Shown piece by piece: positions 26,393 through 34,745 of a DNA stretch of 64,000 nucleotides. Origin of the DNA: Kribbella jiaozuonensis. GTDB lineage: Bacteria > Actinomycetota > Actinomycetes > Propionibacteriales > Kribbellaceae. The position numbers and the translations under genes were made by a program. Location: NCBI RefSeq assembly GCF_005233875.1, contig NZ_SZPZ01000001.1, positions 2,232,001 to 2,296,000 of the forward strand. Reading direction: 5' to 3'. The notes under the pieces are model-generated. The model worked only from the letters and a program-made list of their open reading frames with translations, did not search any database and had not been told where the DNA came from. Positions within the stretch are counted from its first letter, which is position 1, and every line of letters starts with the position of its first letter.

Positions 26393-27022
26393 GTGGAGAA
26401 GGTCGACGGACGGTTGGTGCGGGGTGACCAGACCCGCCGCGCCGTGCTGCGCCGGTCGGTCGACATCGCGTCGGTCGACGGGCTCGAAGGCTTGTCGATC
26501 GGGCGGCTCGCGACCGAGCTCGGAATCAGCAAGAGCGGGCTGTTCGCGCATTTCGGCTCCAAGGAGGAGCTGCAGCTGTCGACGATCCGGGCCGCGCGGC
26601 GGATCTACGCCGACAACGTGGTGATCCCTGCGTACGAGGTCGAGCCTGGTCTCGGGCGCGTGTGGGCGTTGAGCAAGCACTGGCTCGACTACTCGCAGCG
26701 CCGGGTGTTCCCGGGTGGCTGCTTCTTCCAGAAGGTCTCGCACGAGTACGCCGCCCGAAGCGGTGCCGTCCACGACGCCCTCCTCACGGTCCACTGGGAG
26801 TGGATGGGACTGCTCGAGGAGGCCGTCCAGGCTGCCGTCGACAACGGTGAGCTGGAGGCCGACGCCAAGCAGTTGGCGTTCGAGCTCAACGCGTACTACG
26901 AGGCCGCCAACCTCGCGTCGATCCTGCACGACGACGGCGGCGCGGCGTACGAGCTGGCGCGTCAGGCCATCCGCTCGCGGCTGGAGTCGACCGCCACCGC
27001 GGGCACGACGCTGCCCCGCTGA
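26393..27022 (+). CDS. TetR family transcriptional regulator
   Basis: The 209-residue protein has a TetR DNA-binding head (about 14-60; GLSIGRLATELGISKSGLFAHF) and a helical C-terminal ligand domain with FPGGCFF (about 104-110). The start is GTG at 26393. It is divergent from an alpha/beta hydrolase with an inverted repeat between them, so it is a likely local repressor. Its 3' end overlaps the convergent MFS transporter gene by 61 bases. Confidence 0.88.
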   Translation: MEKVDGRLVRGDQTRRAVLRRSVDIASVDGLEGLSIGRLATELGISKSGLFAHFGSKEELQLSTIRAARRIYADNVVIPAYEVEPGLGRVWALSKHWLDYSQRRVFPGGCFFQKVSHEYAARSGAVHDALLTVHWEWMGLLEEAVQAAVDNGELEADAKQLAFELNAYYEAANLASILHDDGGAAYELARQAIRSRLESTATAGTTLPR

Positions 27023-28215
27023 GTCGGGAGGTCGCGGCGCCGGCGGATCGGTGAGGCGAGCAGGACGAGACCGGCCAGCGGCACGCCGGCTGTCGTGATC
27101 CAGAGGGCTGGTGTGAGGCCGAGGGTCTGTCCGAGTACGCCGCCGAGCAGTGCGCCGAGCGGGATCGTGCCGTAGTTGACGAAGGCCGTCGTTGCGGTGA
27201 GGCGGCCGAAGAGGTCGAGCGGGCAGTAGGACTGGAGGAACGTTGCCTTCACGACGTTTCCGCCGACGACGCCGAGACTCACGCCGAACGCGCCGACCAG
27301 GTAGAACCACGGGCTCGCGCCGCTCAACGGGATCAGCAGTGCGAGCGTCGGCAATCCGAGTTCGCACAGCAGCAGCGCCCTCGCCGTACCAAACCGTATG
27401 GTATGCCGTCCAACGAAGGCGCCGAGGACTCCGCCGCTTGATGCTGCCGCGATCAGGGTGCCGACTGTGCCTGCGGTGAGGCCCGCTTCGCGGACGAGGA
27501 AGACGACGATGATCGCCTGGTATCCCATCAGTGCGAGGTTGGAGACGGCGCCGAAGAACGTGAGGGTGCGCAGCCAGACGTCCTGCGCGACCAGCCTGAT
27601 GCCGGCCCGGATCGCGCCGGGCTGTCGCGGGATCGTCGTACGGCGTTCTCGATAGCGGATCGCGGCGAGACAAGCGAGGGCGACCAGGAAGCTGGCCGCG
27701 TCGACGAGGACAGCGTCGGCGGCACCAATCAGTTGCACCAGGAGCCCGCCGCAGCCCAGCCCGGCGATCTGCGCTGCCGAGGCGCTGCCATGCAGCTTCG
27801 CATTGCCCTCGGCGTGATCGGCCGAGGCCAGAAGCGTCGGCAGATATGCGGTGTATGCCGTTTGGAACACGACCGATGCCGCGCCGGCGAGCACCGCGAC
27901 GACGAGCAGCAGTTGGATGGTCAGTCGGCTGCCGGACAACGGAACCAACGCGAAGAGGCCGGCAGAGACAACGCAGGAGATCAGCATGACCGGTCGACGG
28001 CGTACCCGATCGATCCAGGCGCCGGTCGGGAGTCCGATCAGCAACCACGGCGCCCAGGCGGCCGCGGTGAGCAGACCGACCTCGAAGGTTGTTGCATCGA
28101 GCATCGAAATGGCGACGAGGGGGAGTGCTACCGAGGAGGTCGCGCTGCCGAAGCGGTTGATCGTCTCGCCGGTCCAGAACAGGCGGAAGTCCCGATTGCT
28201 CAGCAGGAGGCTCAT
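26962..28215 (-). CDS. MFS transporter, drug efflux type
   Basis: The 417-residue protein begins MSLLLSNRDFRLFWTGETIN, the standard opening of MFS macrolide/drug exporters, and has about twelve hydrophobic helices. The inter-helix motif DRVRRRPVML (about 69-78) fits MFS motif A. ATG at 28215 overlaps the stop of the upstream ArsR-type regulator (ATGA), so pump and regulator are one operon. It probably exports a toxic compound sensed by that regulator; the substrate is unknown. Confidence 0.87.
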   Translation of the reverse strand: MSLLLSNRDFRLFWTGETINRFGSATSSVALPLVAISMLDATTFEVGLLTAAAWAPWLLIGLPTGAWIDRVRRRPVMLISCVVSAGLFALVPLSGSRLTIQLLLVVAVLAGAASVVFQTAYTAYLPTLLASADHAEGNAKLHGSASAAQIAGLGCGGLLVQLIGAADAVLVDAASFLVALACLAAIRYRERRTTIPRQPGAIRAGIRLVAQDVWLRTLTFFGAVSNLALMGYQAIIVVFLVREAGLTAGTVGTLIAAASSGGVLGAFVGRHTIRFGTARALLLCELGLPTLALLIPLSGASPWFYLVGAFGVSLGVVGGNVVKATFLQSYCPLDLFGRLTATTAFVNYGTIPLGALLGGVLGQTLGLTPALWITTAGVPLAGLVLLASPIRRRRDLPTQRGSVVPAVAVDSSRERMA

Positions 28216-28754
28216 GAGCGGCGGGGGAACGACTGCAGTTGGACGATCACCCGCTCGGCGCCGTCCGCCGGTTCGGTGCCGGTATACCGATCTATGACAG
28301 CGGCGATCTCTTCGTTGAGGTTGTGCAGCTGATCCGGCGTGAGGTGCAGGTCGCGCCAATCGGACAGGCCCGCCGCGTGCTGCCACTCACCTGGCCAGTC
28401 CTCGTCGAGGTACGTGCGGACACGGTTGTAGTACCGCTCGACCAGATCGCGGAGATAGACGTCGAGTGCGCGCCGCGTCTCGGGATCGTCGAGGAACTCG
28501 GACGGGTCCAGAACGGTCTGCCGATCGGGGAGCCGCCACCAGCGCTCGCGCTTGGTGCCGCGATCGGGATCCTCCTCGAGGTACCCGTGCTCGGCGAGCA
28601 GTCGCAGGTGCCAGCTGATCGTCCCGGTGTTCTCGCCGAGTCGCGTCGCCAGCGTGCTCGACGTGGCCGGTCCGTCGAGCTCGATCGCCTCCAGGATGCG
28701 CATCCGGAGCGGGTGGGCGAGTCCGCGCAGACTCCGGGCATCGATCCGTCGCAT
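28212..28754 (-). CDS. ArsR-type winged-helix regulator of the MFS pump
   Basis: From ATG 28754 the protein has 180 residues; an upstream in-frame start at 28790 would run through the operator. The winged helix (about 6-75) includes LAHPLRMRILEAIELDGP and TGTISWHLRLLAEHGYLEED. The C-terminal half is helical. No metal-binding cysteines are seen, so it resembles organic-ligand ArsR proteins. It is translationally coupled to the transporter it probably represses. Confidence 0.87.
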   Translation of the reverse strand: MRRIDARSLRGLAHPLRMRILEAIELDGPATSSTLATRLGENTGTISWHLRLLAEHGYLEEDPDRGTKRERWWRLPDRQTVLDPSEFLDDPETRRALDVYLRDLVERYYNRVRTYLDEDWPGEWQHAAGLSDWRDLHLTPDQLHNLNEEIAAVIDRYTGTEPADGAERVIVQLQSFPRRS

Positions 28755-28758
28755 TGTT

Positions 28759-28788
28759 GCAGAGTAATCTCTGCAGAGAAGTCTCTGC
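28759..28788. promoter_or_regulatory. Double overlapping operator of the ArsR-type regulator
   Basis: GCAGAG-TAAT-CTCTGC (28759-28774) and GCAGAG-AAGT-CTCTGC (28773-28788) share the central CTCTGCAGAG. The array begins five bases upstream of the regulator's ATG and fits cooperative binding of two dimers. Confidence 0.72.
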
Positions 28789-28826
28789 AACTAGGTTTGT
28801 CGGTGGGCGTCCCTAGGTTTGGCGGT

Positions 28827-29426
28827 ATGCACGTGGTGGCTCAGCTGGCGGTCTCGCTGGACGGGGTGGCGTCGGGGTTCGACGTCGACCTCGCCCGGTT
28901 CTATGCGCTCGCCTCGCTCTGGCAGGAGGAGGTGACGCTGATCGGCGCGGACACGATCCTTGCCCAGGAGTCCGACGTACTCGCTGCTCCCCGGCGCGGC
29001 CCGCGACCGGAGGGCCCGCTGCTGGCGGTCGTCGACAGCCGAGCCCGCGTCCACAGCTGGACCTCACTCCGCGACCTCGGCTACTGGTCCGACGTCCTTG
29101 CTTTGTACGCCGACCAAACGCCCGCACGCCCACCCGACTCGACCACCCGCGAACTCGTCACCGGCTACGACCAGGTCGACCTCGCCGAAGTCCTCGACGT
29201 GCTTGACCGCAGAGGTGTGCACACCGTCCGAGTCGATTCGTCCGGTGCGCTGTTGCGAGCCTGCCTGGAGCTCGAGCTGATCGACGAGTTGGCCCTGCTC
29301 GTCCACCCGGTCCTGGTCGGCTCCGGCGAACGCTGGTACGACACCCGCCGGCTCAACCTGCACCACGTCGGCACCGAGGTCTTCAAGGACGGCGTGCTCT
29401 GGATGCGTTACTGCGTGGCCATCTGA
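28827..29426 (+). CDS. RibD C-terminal / dihydrofolate-reductase-like family protein
   Basis: The 199-residue protein fits the RibD_C reductase family: MHVVAQLAVSLDGVASG at the start, TLIGADTILAQE (about 36-47), VRVDSSGALLRACLE (about 138) and VHPVLVGSGERWYD (about 160). Such stand-alone proteins are NADPH-dependent reductases of unknown substrate and rarely make riboflavin. It is divergent from the ArsR-type gene with the double operator in between, so it may be co-regulated with the pump. Confidence 0.82.
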   Translation: MHVVAQLAVSLDGVASGFDVDLARFYALASLWQEEVTLIGADTILAQESDVLAAPRRGPRPEGPLLAVVDSRARVHSWTSLRDLGYWSDVLALYADQTPARPPDSTTRELVTGYDQVDLAEVLDVLDRRGVHTVRVDSSGALLRACLELELIDELALLVHPVLVGSGERWYDTRRLNLHHVGTEVFKDGVLWMRYCVAI

Positions 29427-29468
29427 ACGTCGCGAAACTGTCGGTGCTCGCGGCTACTGTGTGCAGTA

Positions 29469-30710
29469 ATGAGGAAGCAGCATGAGGGGTACGACGAGCA
29501 CGACGCGGAGCGCTGGGTTGCCGAGCCGGTCAAGCGACCGGGCCGGACCGCGTTCGCGCGTGATCGCGCGCGCGTGCTGCACAGTGCGGCGTTGCGGCGG
29601 CTGGCGGCCAAGACGCAGGTCGTGACGGCCGGCAGCGACGACTTCACCCGGAACCGGCTGACCCACAGCCTCGAGGTCGCCCAGATCGGCCGCGAGCTGG
29701 CGGCGACGCTCGGCTGCGATCCGGACATCGTCGACGCGGCCTGTTTGTCGCATGATCTCGGGCATCCGCCGTTCGGCCACAACGGTGAGCGCGCGCTCGA
29801 CCAGGTCGCGGCGGACATCGGCGGCTTCGAGGGCAACGCGCAGACGCTGCGACTGTTGACGCGGCTGGAGTCGAAGACCTTCGACGCCGAGGGACGCAGC
29901 GTCGGGCTGAATCTGAGTCGCGCCACGCTCGACGCCGCGACGAAGTACCCGTGGCCGCGCCGCCCCGGCGAGCGCAAGTTCGGGGTGTACGACGACGATC
30001 TCGCCGTTTTCACCTGGCTGCGTCCGGGCGTGGGGGAGCGCCGCTGCCTGGAGGCGCAGGTGATGGACTTCGCCGACGACGTCGCGTACTCCGTGCACGA
30101 TGTCGAGGACGCGATCGTCGCGCATCATCTCGATCTCGCCGCGGTCGATGCGGACAGAGCGCCGTACTGGCAGACGGTCCGGCAGATGTATTTGCCCGAG
30201 GCAACCGACGCGGAGCTCGACGAGGGCTGGGCCCGGCTGACCTCGCTGATCTACTGGCCCGGCTCGACCTTCGACGACAGTCGACGTGCGCTCGGCGGCC
30301 TCAAGGACCTCACGAGTCAGCTGATCGGCCGGTTCGCCACCGCCGCCGAGCAGGCCACACATGCCGTCTTCGGCCGCTCCCGCTTGATCCGCTACGAGGC
30401 TGACCTCGTCGTCCCCGACGGCATCCGCACCGAGATCGGTCTGTTGAAGGGCGTGGGCATGTTCCACGTCCTCGACTCACGCGAGCGCCAGGCCCGCCGC
30501 GCCACTCAGCGCGAGCTCCTCACCGAACTGGTCGAGGCGCTGTGGAAGACAGCGCCACGCAACCTCGACCTCCCGTTCCAGTCCGACTTCGCGGACGCGG
30601 TCGACGACAACGCCCGCCTGCGCGTCGTCGTCGACCAGGTCGCGTCCCTCACCGACCCTTCAGCTCTGGCCTGGCATGCCCACCTGGTCGAGGGGAAGAT
30701 CCAGCCCTAG
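29469..30710 (+). CDS. dgt: Deoxyguanosinetriphosphate triphosphohydrolase-like protein
   Basis: The 413-residue HD-domain protein has the dGTPase N-terminal segment ([20 protein letters not shown]) and metal ligands H in NRLTHSLEV (about 60) and HD in [13 protein letters not shown] (about 94-106). Such enzymes cleave dNTPs to nucleoside and triphosphate and control nucleotide pools or phage replication. The length suits the type-2 subfamily. The 3' end overlaps the sialidase gene by 51 bases. Confidence 0.92.
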   Translation: MRKQHEGYDEHDAERWVAEPVKRPGRTAFARDRARVLHSAALRRLAAKTQVVTAGSDDFTRNRLTHSLEVAQIGRELAATLGCDPDIVDAACLSHDLGHPPFGHNGERALDQVAADIGGFEGNAQTLRLLTRLESKTFDAEGRSVGLNLSRATLDAATKYPWPRRPGERKFGVYDDDLAVFTWLRPGVGERRCLEAQVMDFADDVAYSVHDVEDAIVAHHLDLAAVDADRAPYWQTVRQMYLPEATDAELDEGWARLTSLIYWPGSTFDDSRRALGGLKDLTSQLIGRFATAAEQATHAVFGRSRLIRYEADLVVPDGIRTEIGLLKGVGMFHVLDSRERQARRATQRELLTELVEALWKTAPRNLDLPFQSDFADAVDDNARLRVVVDQVASLTDPSALAWHAHLVEGKIQP

Positions 30711-32522
30711 CTGCGAGCGGATGGGGTTGTTGGTGTCGCGGATCTGCTGCAGTTCCGCATCCGACAGGGCACGCCGGTAAACGCGGACCTCATCGAGCGT
30801 CCCCACGAAACGGTTGGCGCCGTCGACCCGCTGGCCGACATGAATGCCCTGTACGCCGAACTCCTTGCCCGCCGTCACCGAACCAGCCGGCGCCGTCGCA
30901 GAGCCGACCTCAACACCATCGACCAGCAACCGCAGCTTCCCCTTCACCCGCTGGAGTACGACGTGATGCCACTGATCGTCGTTATACGCCGACGCAGACT
31001 GCACCGTCACGTTGTAGCGATCCACCGCCAGCAAGGCGCGGATCCGATTGCTCGCCGGCTCTGCCCGCAACCAGATCTGCGGCGTGGTGCCGGAGCCGGT
31101 GCGATAGGCCCACAGGATCGCGTGCGACCCCGTCGTCGCGCCGTACTTGATCCAGGTCATCAGCGTGAAGTCGTCCGCACCGAGGTCGATCGACCGGTCG
31201 AACGGCACCTCGACGTAGTCGTCCACGCCGTCCATTGCCAGCCCGTTCCCGAACTTGCCCGCGGCAACAGTCGCCCCGCCGCGGACGTACGCCGGATTGT
31301 GGGCGGGACCAACGTCAGCGGTGCGCGGCCCGGGCGCGGGCGGGCCGGGGATGCCGGGCGGCGTACCGTTCGGCGTCGACAGGTACGCCTCGTTGAACCG
31401 GGCCCACCGGATCGTCTCGTACGGGCTCGCGACGCCCGCCTCGTACAAAAGCCCGGCCTGATCCCCGTCCAGCCGCACCATGTCGGAGTACGCCGACGGT
31501 CCCCAGTAGAAGACCTTCCCCTGCTGCCACGTGCCGAACGACCGCGCCTCGTCGTACGACGATCGCACCGTCATCACCTCGCGCGCGGCCGGATGCGCCG
31601 GCGCCGAGAACAGGATCCGGTTCTGCCGATCGCCTTCGTTGCGCGCGCTGAACCGCAGCAGCGAGCCTTGTACGTCGGGCATCACCAGCTGCGGGATCGT
31701 CTTGAACGGCGCGTCGAACGTCGCCCCGCCGTCGCTGCTGATCGCGTACGCACGGTTGCCCGGATCGGTACCGCGTTCACGTGCCAGCGCGTAGATCCGC
31801 CCGTCGGTCAGCTCGACGACGGTGATCTCGCCTACGATCACCTTGCCGTCGTCGCGGGCCATGGTCGCGCCGATGTGCCAGGTCTCGCCGGAGTCGTCGC
31901 TGTAGATGAGATGGCCGCCGTACACGTGTGGGCCGACGCCGTCGTACGTCTCGTAGGTCGCGCCGACGATCAGCCGGCCGGCGTGCGGTCCGTGCTGGAG
32001 CTGGATCCCGTGCATCGGGCCGGTCGCGTACCAGAAGTTCCAGCTCGGCAGCTTGGCGTCGGTCAGCTCGCGAGGCGCGGTCCAGGTGGCGCCGAAGTCG
32101 TCGCTGGTCTGGACGTACGGATCGCGGTCACAGCCGTTCGTGCACGGCTGCGGACCGTTGTGCGTGGTGACGAGCACGATCCGGCCGGTCTTCTGGTCGA
32201 CGATCGGTACGGGGTTGCCGTGCGTACTGCCGTTGCCGTCGGAGACGACCTGCAGCGGACCCCAGGTCTTGCCGCCGTCCGAGGACCGCTTGAGCACGAT
32301 GTCGATGTCGCCGTCGTCGCCGCAGTCCGCGACCCGGCCTTCGGCGAACGCGAGCACTTCACCGTCGGTCGCGTGCACCACGGCGGGGATCCGGAAGCAC
32401 GAATATCCCTCGGTTTTCTGCTGGAACAGCACACTGTCGTCGACGAACGGCGCTTCGGCGGTGGCGGGTGCTGGTGAGGTTATGAAGGTGCTGATCATCA
32501 GTAGGGCGGTGAGAACGCGCAT
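30660..32522 (-). CDS. Secreted exo-alpha-sialidase with LamG lectin-like domain
   Basis: The ATG at 32522 gives a 620-residue protein with a signal peptide ([13 protein letters not shown] to PATAEA). The sialidase part has the FRIP arginine motif (43-46) and Asp-box repeats [27 protein letters not shown] and [11 protein letters not shown]-terminal LamG/concanavalin-like domain (about 440-600; [21 protein letters not shown]) may bind glycans. It should release terminal sialic acids outside the cell. Longer upstream readings would cover the operator and lack a signal. Confidence 0.9.
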   Translation of the reverse strand: MRVLTALLMISTFITSPAPATAEAPFVDDSVLFQQKTEGYSCFRIPAVVHATDGEVLAFAEGRVADCGDDGDIDIVLKRSSDGGKTWGPLQVVSDGNGSTHGNPVPIVDQKTGRIVLVTTHNGPQPCTNGCDRDPYVQTSDDFGATWTAPRELTDAKLPSWNFWYATGPMHGIQLQHGPHAGRLIVGATYETYDGVGPHVYGGHLIYSDDSGETWHIGATMARDDGKVIVGEITVVELTDGRIYALARERGTDPGNRAYAISSDGGATFDAPFKTIPQLVMPDVQGSLLRFSARNEGDRQNRILFSAPAHPAAREVMTVRSSYDEARSFGTWQQGKVFYWGPSAYSDMVRLDGDQAGLLYEAGVASPYETIRWARFNEAYLSTPNGTPPGIPGPPAPGPRTADVGPAHNPAYVRGGATVAAGKFGNGLAMDGVDDYVEVPFDRSIDLGADDFTLMTWIKYGATTGSHAILWAYRTGSGTTPQIWLRAEPASNRIRALLAVDRYNVTVQSASAYNDDQWHHVVLQRVKGKLRLLVDGVEVGSATAPAGSVTAGKEFGVQGIHVGQRVDGANRFVGTLDEVRVYRRALSDAELQQIRDTNNPIRSQLGLDLPLDQVGMPGQS

Positions 32523-32541
32523 GACTCTCCAGGGAGGACAT

Positions 32542-32616
32542 AGGACGTCTGATGTCCTCGACAAATTAGTCATCGTTGTCGCGCGCGGCAAGGGTTCGCC
32601 GAGGACTAAGGTCCTC
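32542..32616. promoter_or_regulatory. Two GGAC/GTCC inverted repeats between sialidase and reductase genes
   Basis: AGGAC-n7-GTCCT (32542-32558) lies upstream of the sialidase. GAGGAC-TAAG-GTCCTC (32601-32616) lies 2 bases before the ferredoxin reductase ATG. Both share the GGAC/GTCC half-site, so one regulator may control the divergent pair, although the functions differ. The gap is AT-richer than its surroundings. Confidence 0.5.
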
Positions 32617-32618
32617 TT

Positions 32619-33863
32619 ATGGCTGATGCAGAGCAGATCGTCATCGTCGGTGCGAGTCTCGCGGGAGCGACCGCCGCCGAGGCCCTTCGGACGGAAGGCT
32701 GGACCGGTGGTGTGGTCCTGATCGGCAGCGAGCAGTCCCTGCCGTACGAGCGACCTCCGCTGTCGAAGGACGTGCTGCTCGCCAAGAAGGGGACCGAATC
32801 CGCGCAGCTGCACGATCAGCAGTGGTACGACGACAACAAGATCGACCTGCGCCTGGGGACCACGGTCACCGCGATCGACCCGGCCGCGCACACCGTCACG
32901 CTCGACGACGGCTCACAGGTGTCGTACGGCAAGCTGCTCATCTCGACGGGCAGCCGGGTCCGGACTCTCGACGTACCGGGTGGCGATCTGCCGGGTGTGC
33001 ACTACCTGCGGACGGCCGAGGAGTCGCAGGCGCTGACCGACGCGTACGCCGCGAAGCCGCGCGTTGTCGTCGTCGGCGCGGGCTGGATCGGGCTGGAGGC
33101 GGCGTCGGCCGCGCGCGAGCGGGGGAGTGAGGTGACGGTCGTCGAGCCGCAGTCCACTGCGCTGGCGTCCGTGATGGGCGAAGAGGTCGGCGAGGTGTTC
33201 GCCGACTTCCAACGGCAGCACGGCGTGCAGTTCCGGTTCGGGATCGGGGTCGAGGGCTTCGAGGGGACCGACAAGGTGACCGGTGTCCGTCTGGCCGGCG
33301 GCGAGGTGCTCCCGGCGGACCTGGTGGTCGTCGGCGTCGGCGTGCGCCCGAACACTGAGCTCGCCGAGGAGGCCGGCATCGAGGTCGCGACGCCGGACAA
33401 CGGCTCCGGCATCGTGACCGGCGCAGACCTGCGGACGTCGGCGGCCGACGTGTACGCCGCCGGTGACGTGGCCCGCTGGGAGCACCCGCAGTACGGCCGC
33501 CCGGTCCGCGTCGAGCACTGGCAGAACGCGAAGGACAGCGGCAAGGCGGCGGCGAAGGCGATGCTCGGCGAGGACGTGGCGTACGACTCGATCCCGTACT
33601 TCTTCACCGACCAGTTCGACCTCGGCATGGAGTACGCCGGCGACATCCCGCGCGGCACGTCGTACCAGGTCGTGTTCCGTGGCGACCCGAAGTCCGGCGC
33701 CTACATGGTCTTCTGGCTCGACGACGACCACCACGTCCTGGCCGGCATGCACGTCAACCTGTGGGACACCGGACTCGACGCGGTCCGCGAGCTGATCCGC
33801 TCCGGCAAGGCGGTCGACCCGGCCCGCCTCGCCGACACCTCGATCGAGCTGTCCGACGTCTAG
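32619..33863 (+). CDS. FAD-dependent ferredoxin/rubredoxin reductase
   Basis: The 414-residue protein has an N-terminal FAD motif (IVIVGASLAGATAAEAL), the family segment LPYERPPLSKD (about 43-53), an NAD(P) motif VVVGAGWIGLEAA (about 149) and DVYAAGDVARW (about 281). A C-terminal reductase domain completes it. It matches putidaredoxin-reductase-like proteins that pass NADH electrons to a ferredoxin for P450s or dioxygenases. No such partner is nearby. The AAGG at 32608 serves as a weak ribosome site. Confidence 0.9.
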   Translation: MADAEQIVIVGASLAGATAAEALRTEGWTGGVVLIGSEQSLPYERPPLSKDVLLAKKGTESAQLHDQQWYDDNKIDLRLGTTVTAIDPAAHTVTLDDGSQVSYGKLLISTGSRVRTLDVPGGDLPGVHYLRTAEESQALTDAYAAKPRVVVVGAGWIGLEAASAARERGSEVTVVEPQSTALASVMGEEVGEVFADFQRQHGVQFRFGIGVEGFEGTDKVTGVRLAGGEVLPADLVVVGVGVRPNTELAEEAGIEVATPDNGSGIVTGADLRTSAADVYAAGDVARWEHPQYGRPVRVEHWQNAKDSGKAAAKAMLGEDVAYDSIPYFFTDQFDLGMEYAGDIPRGTSYQVVFRGDPKSGAYMVFWLDDDHHVLAGMHVNLWDTGLDAVRELIRSGKAVDPARLADTSIELSDV

Positions 33864-34705
33864 ATCGGGTAGGTGACGTAGGCGAACTGCGTGCTGTTCG
33901 GCGACCAGCTCGGGACGTTCATCGTGCCCTGGCCGCCGAACAGCGTCGTCAGTTCGCGGACGCCGTCGTTGGTCAGCAGACGCAGTCTTACGTCGCCGAT
34001 GTCGGCGGGATGCCCCTCGGTGCCGGGCGGGAAGCTCACGTACGCGATCGCCGAGCCGTCCGGCGCGGGGTGCGGGAACCAGTTGACGCGCTCGTCGTCT
34101 GTCAACTGCTCGACCTCACCGCTGCCGACCGCGATCCGGAACAGCTGCGCCTGGCCTGCCCGCTCCGAGTTGAAGTAGATCCACTTGCCGCCCGGGCTGT
34201 ACTCCGAGCCGTCGTCGGCGAACTCGTCGTCCGTCACCTGGACGTCGGCGCCGCCGGCGCTAGGAATCGTCCAGACGTTGGTGATCCGCTGGCCGTCCCG
34301 GTTCTCGAGCCCGATGTACGCCAACGTCTTCCCGTCCGGCGAGACGCCGTGCAGGTAGTGGTGGAAGCCCGGGCCGCGATCGTTCGTCACCCGGCGTCCG
34401 GGCCCGCCCTCGATCGGTACGGCGTACAGGTGGCCGTCGTCCGCGGACACGTAGACCGTCTGCCCGTCCGGGCTGACCACGTGGTCGTTGTTGATGTCCG
34501 GCACTCCGCCGAGCTCGATCTCCTCGAGCCCGTCGTTCACCCGGAACAGGCGGCCGTTGCCGTTGACGATCAGAACGTCGTCCGGTGTCCAGTTCGGCGC
34601 CTCGAAGAGGATGTCCGACGAGCTGAACACCAGACGGTGCTCGCCGCTGGTGACATCGACGACGTACAACTCGGACCGCTGACCAGGGCGAAGAGTTCGT
34701 GGCAT
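33860..34705 (-). CDS. TolB-like beta-propeller protein
   Basis: The 281-residue protein repeats a WD40-like/TolB beta-propeller pattern: SPDGQTVYVSADDG, SPDGKTLAYIGLEN, SPGGKWIYFNSERAGQAQLF and APDGSAIAYVSFP. It has no signal peptide and no peptidase domain, unlike DPP-IV relatives. It is probably a cytoplasmic sensor or binding protein of unknown ligand. The stop overlaps the convergent reductase stop in CTAG. Confidence 0.82.
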   Translation of the reverse strand: MPRTLRPGQRSELYVVDVTSGEHRLVFSSSDILFEAPNWTPDDVLIVNGNGRLFRVNDGLEEIELGGVPDINNDHVVSPDGQTVYVSADDGHLYAVPIEGGPGRRVTNDRGPGFHHYLHGVSPDGKTLAYIGLENRDGQRITNVWTIPSAGGADVQVTDDEFADDGSEYSPGGKWIYFNSERAGQAQLFRIAVGSGEVEQLTDDERVNWFPHPAPDGSAIAYVSFPPGTEGHPADIGDVRLRLLTNDGVRELTTLFGGQGTMNVPSWSPNSTQFAYVTYPI

Positions 34706-34745
34706 ACCCGCAAACCTATGTGATCGGTCCAGCTAGACTCACGGG

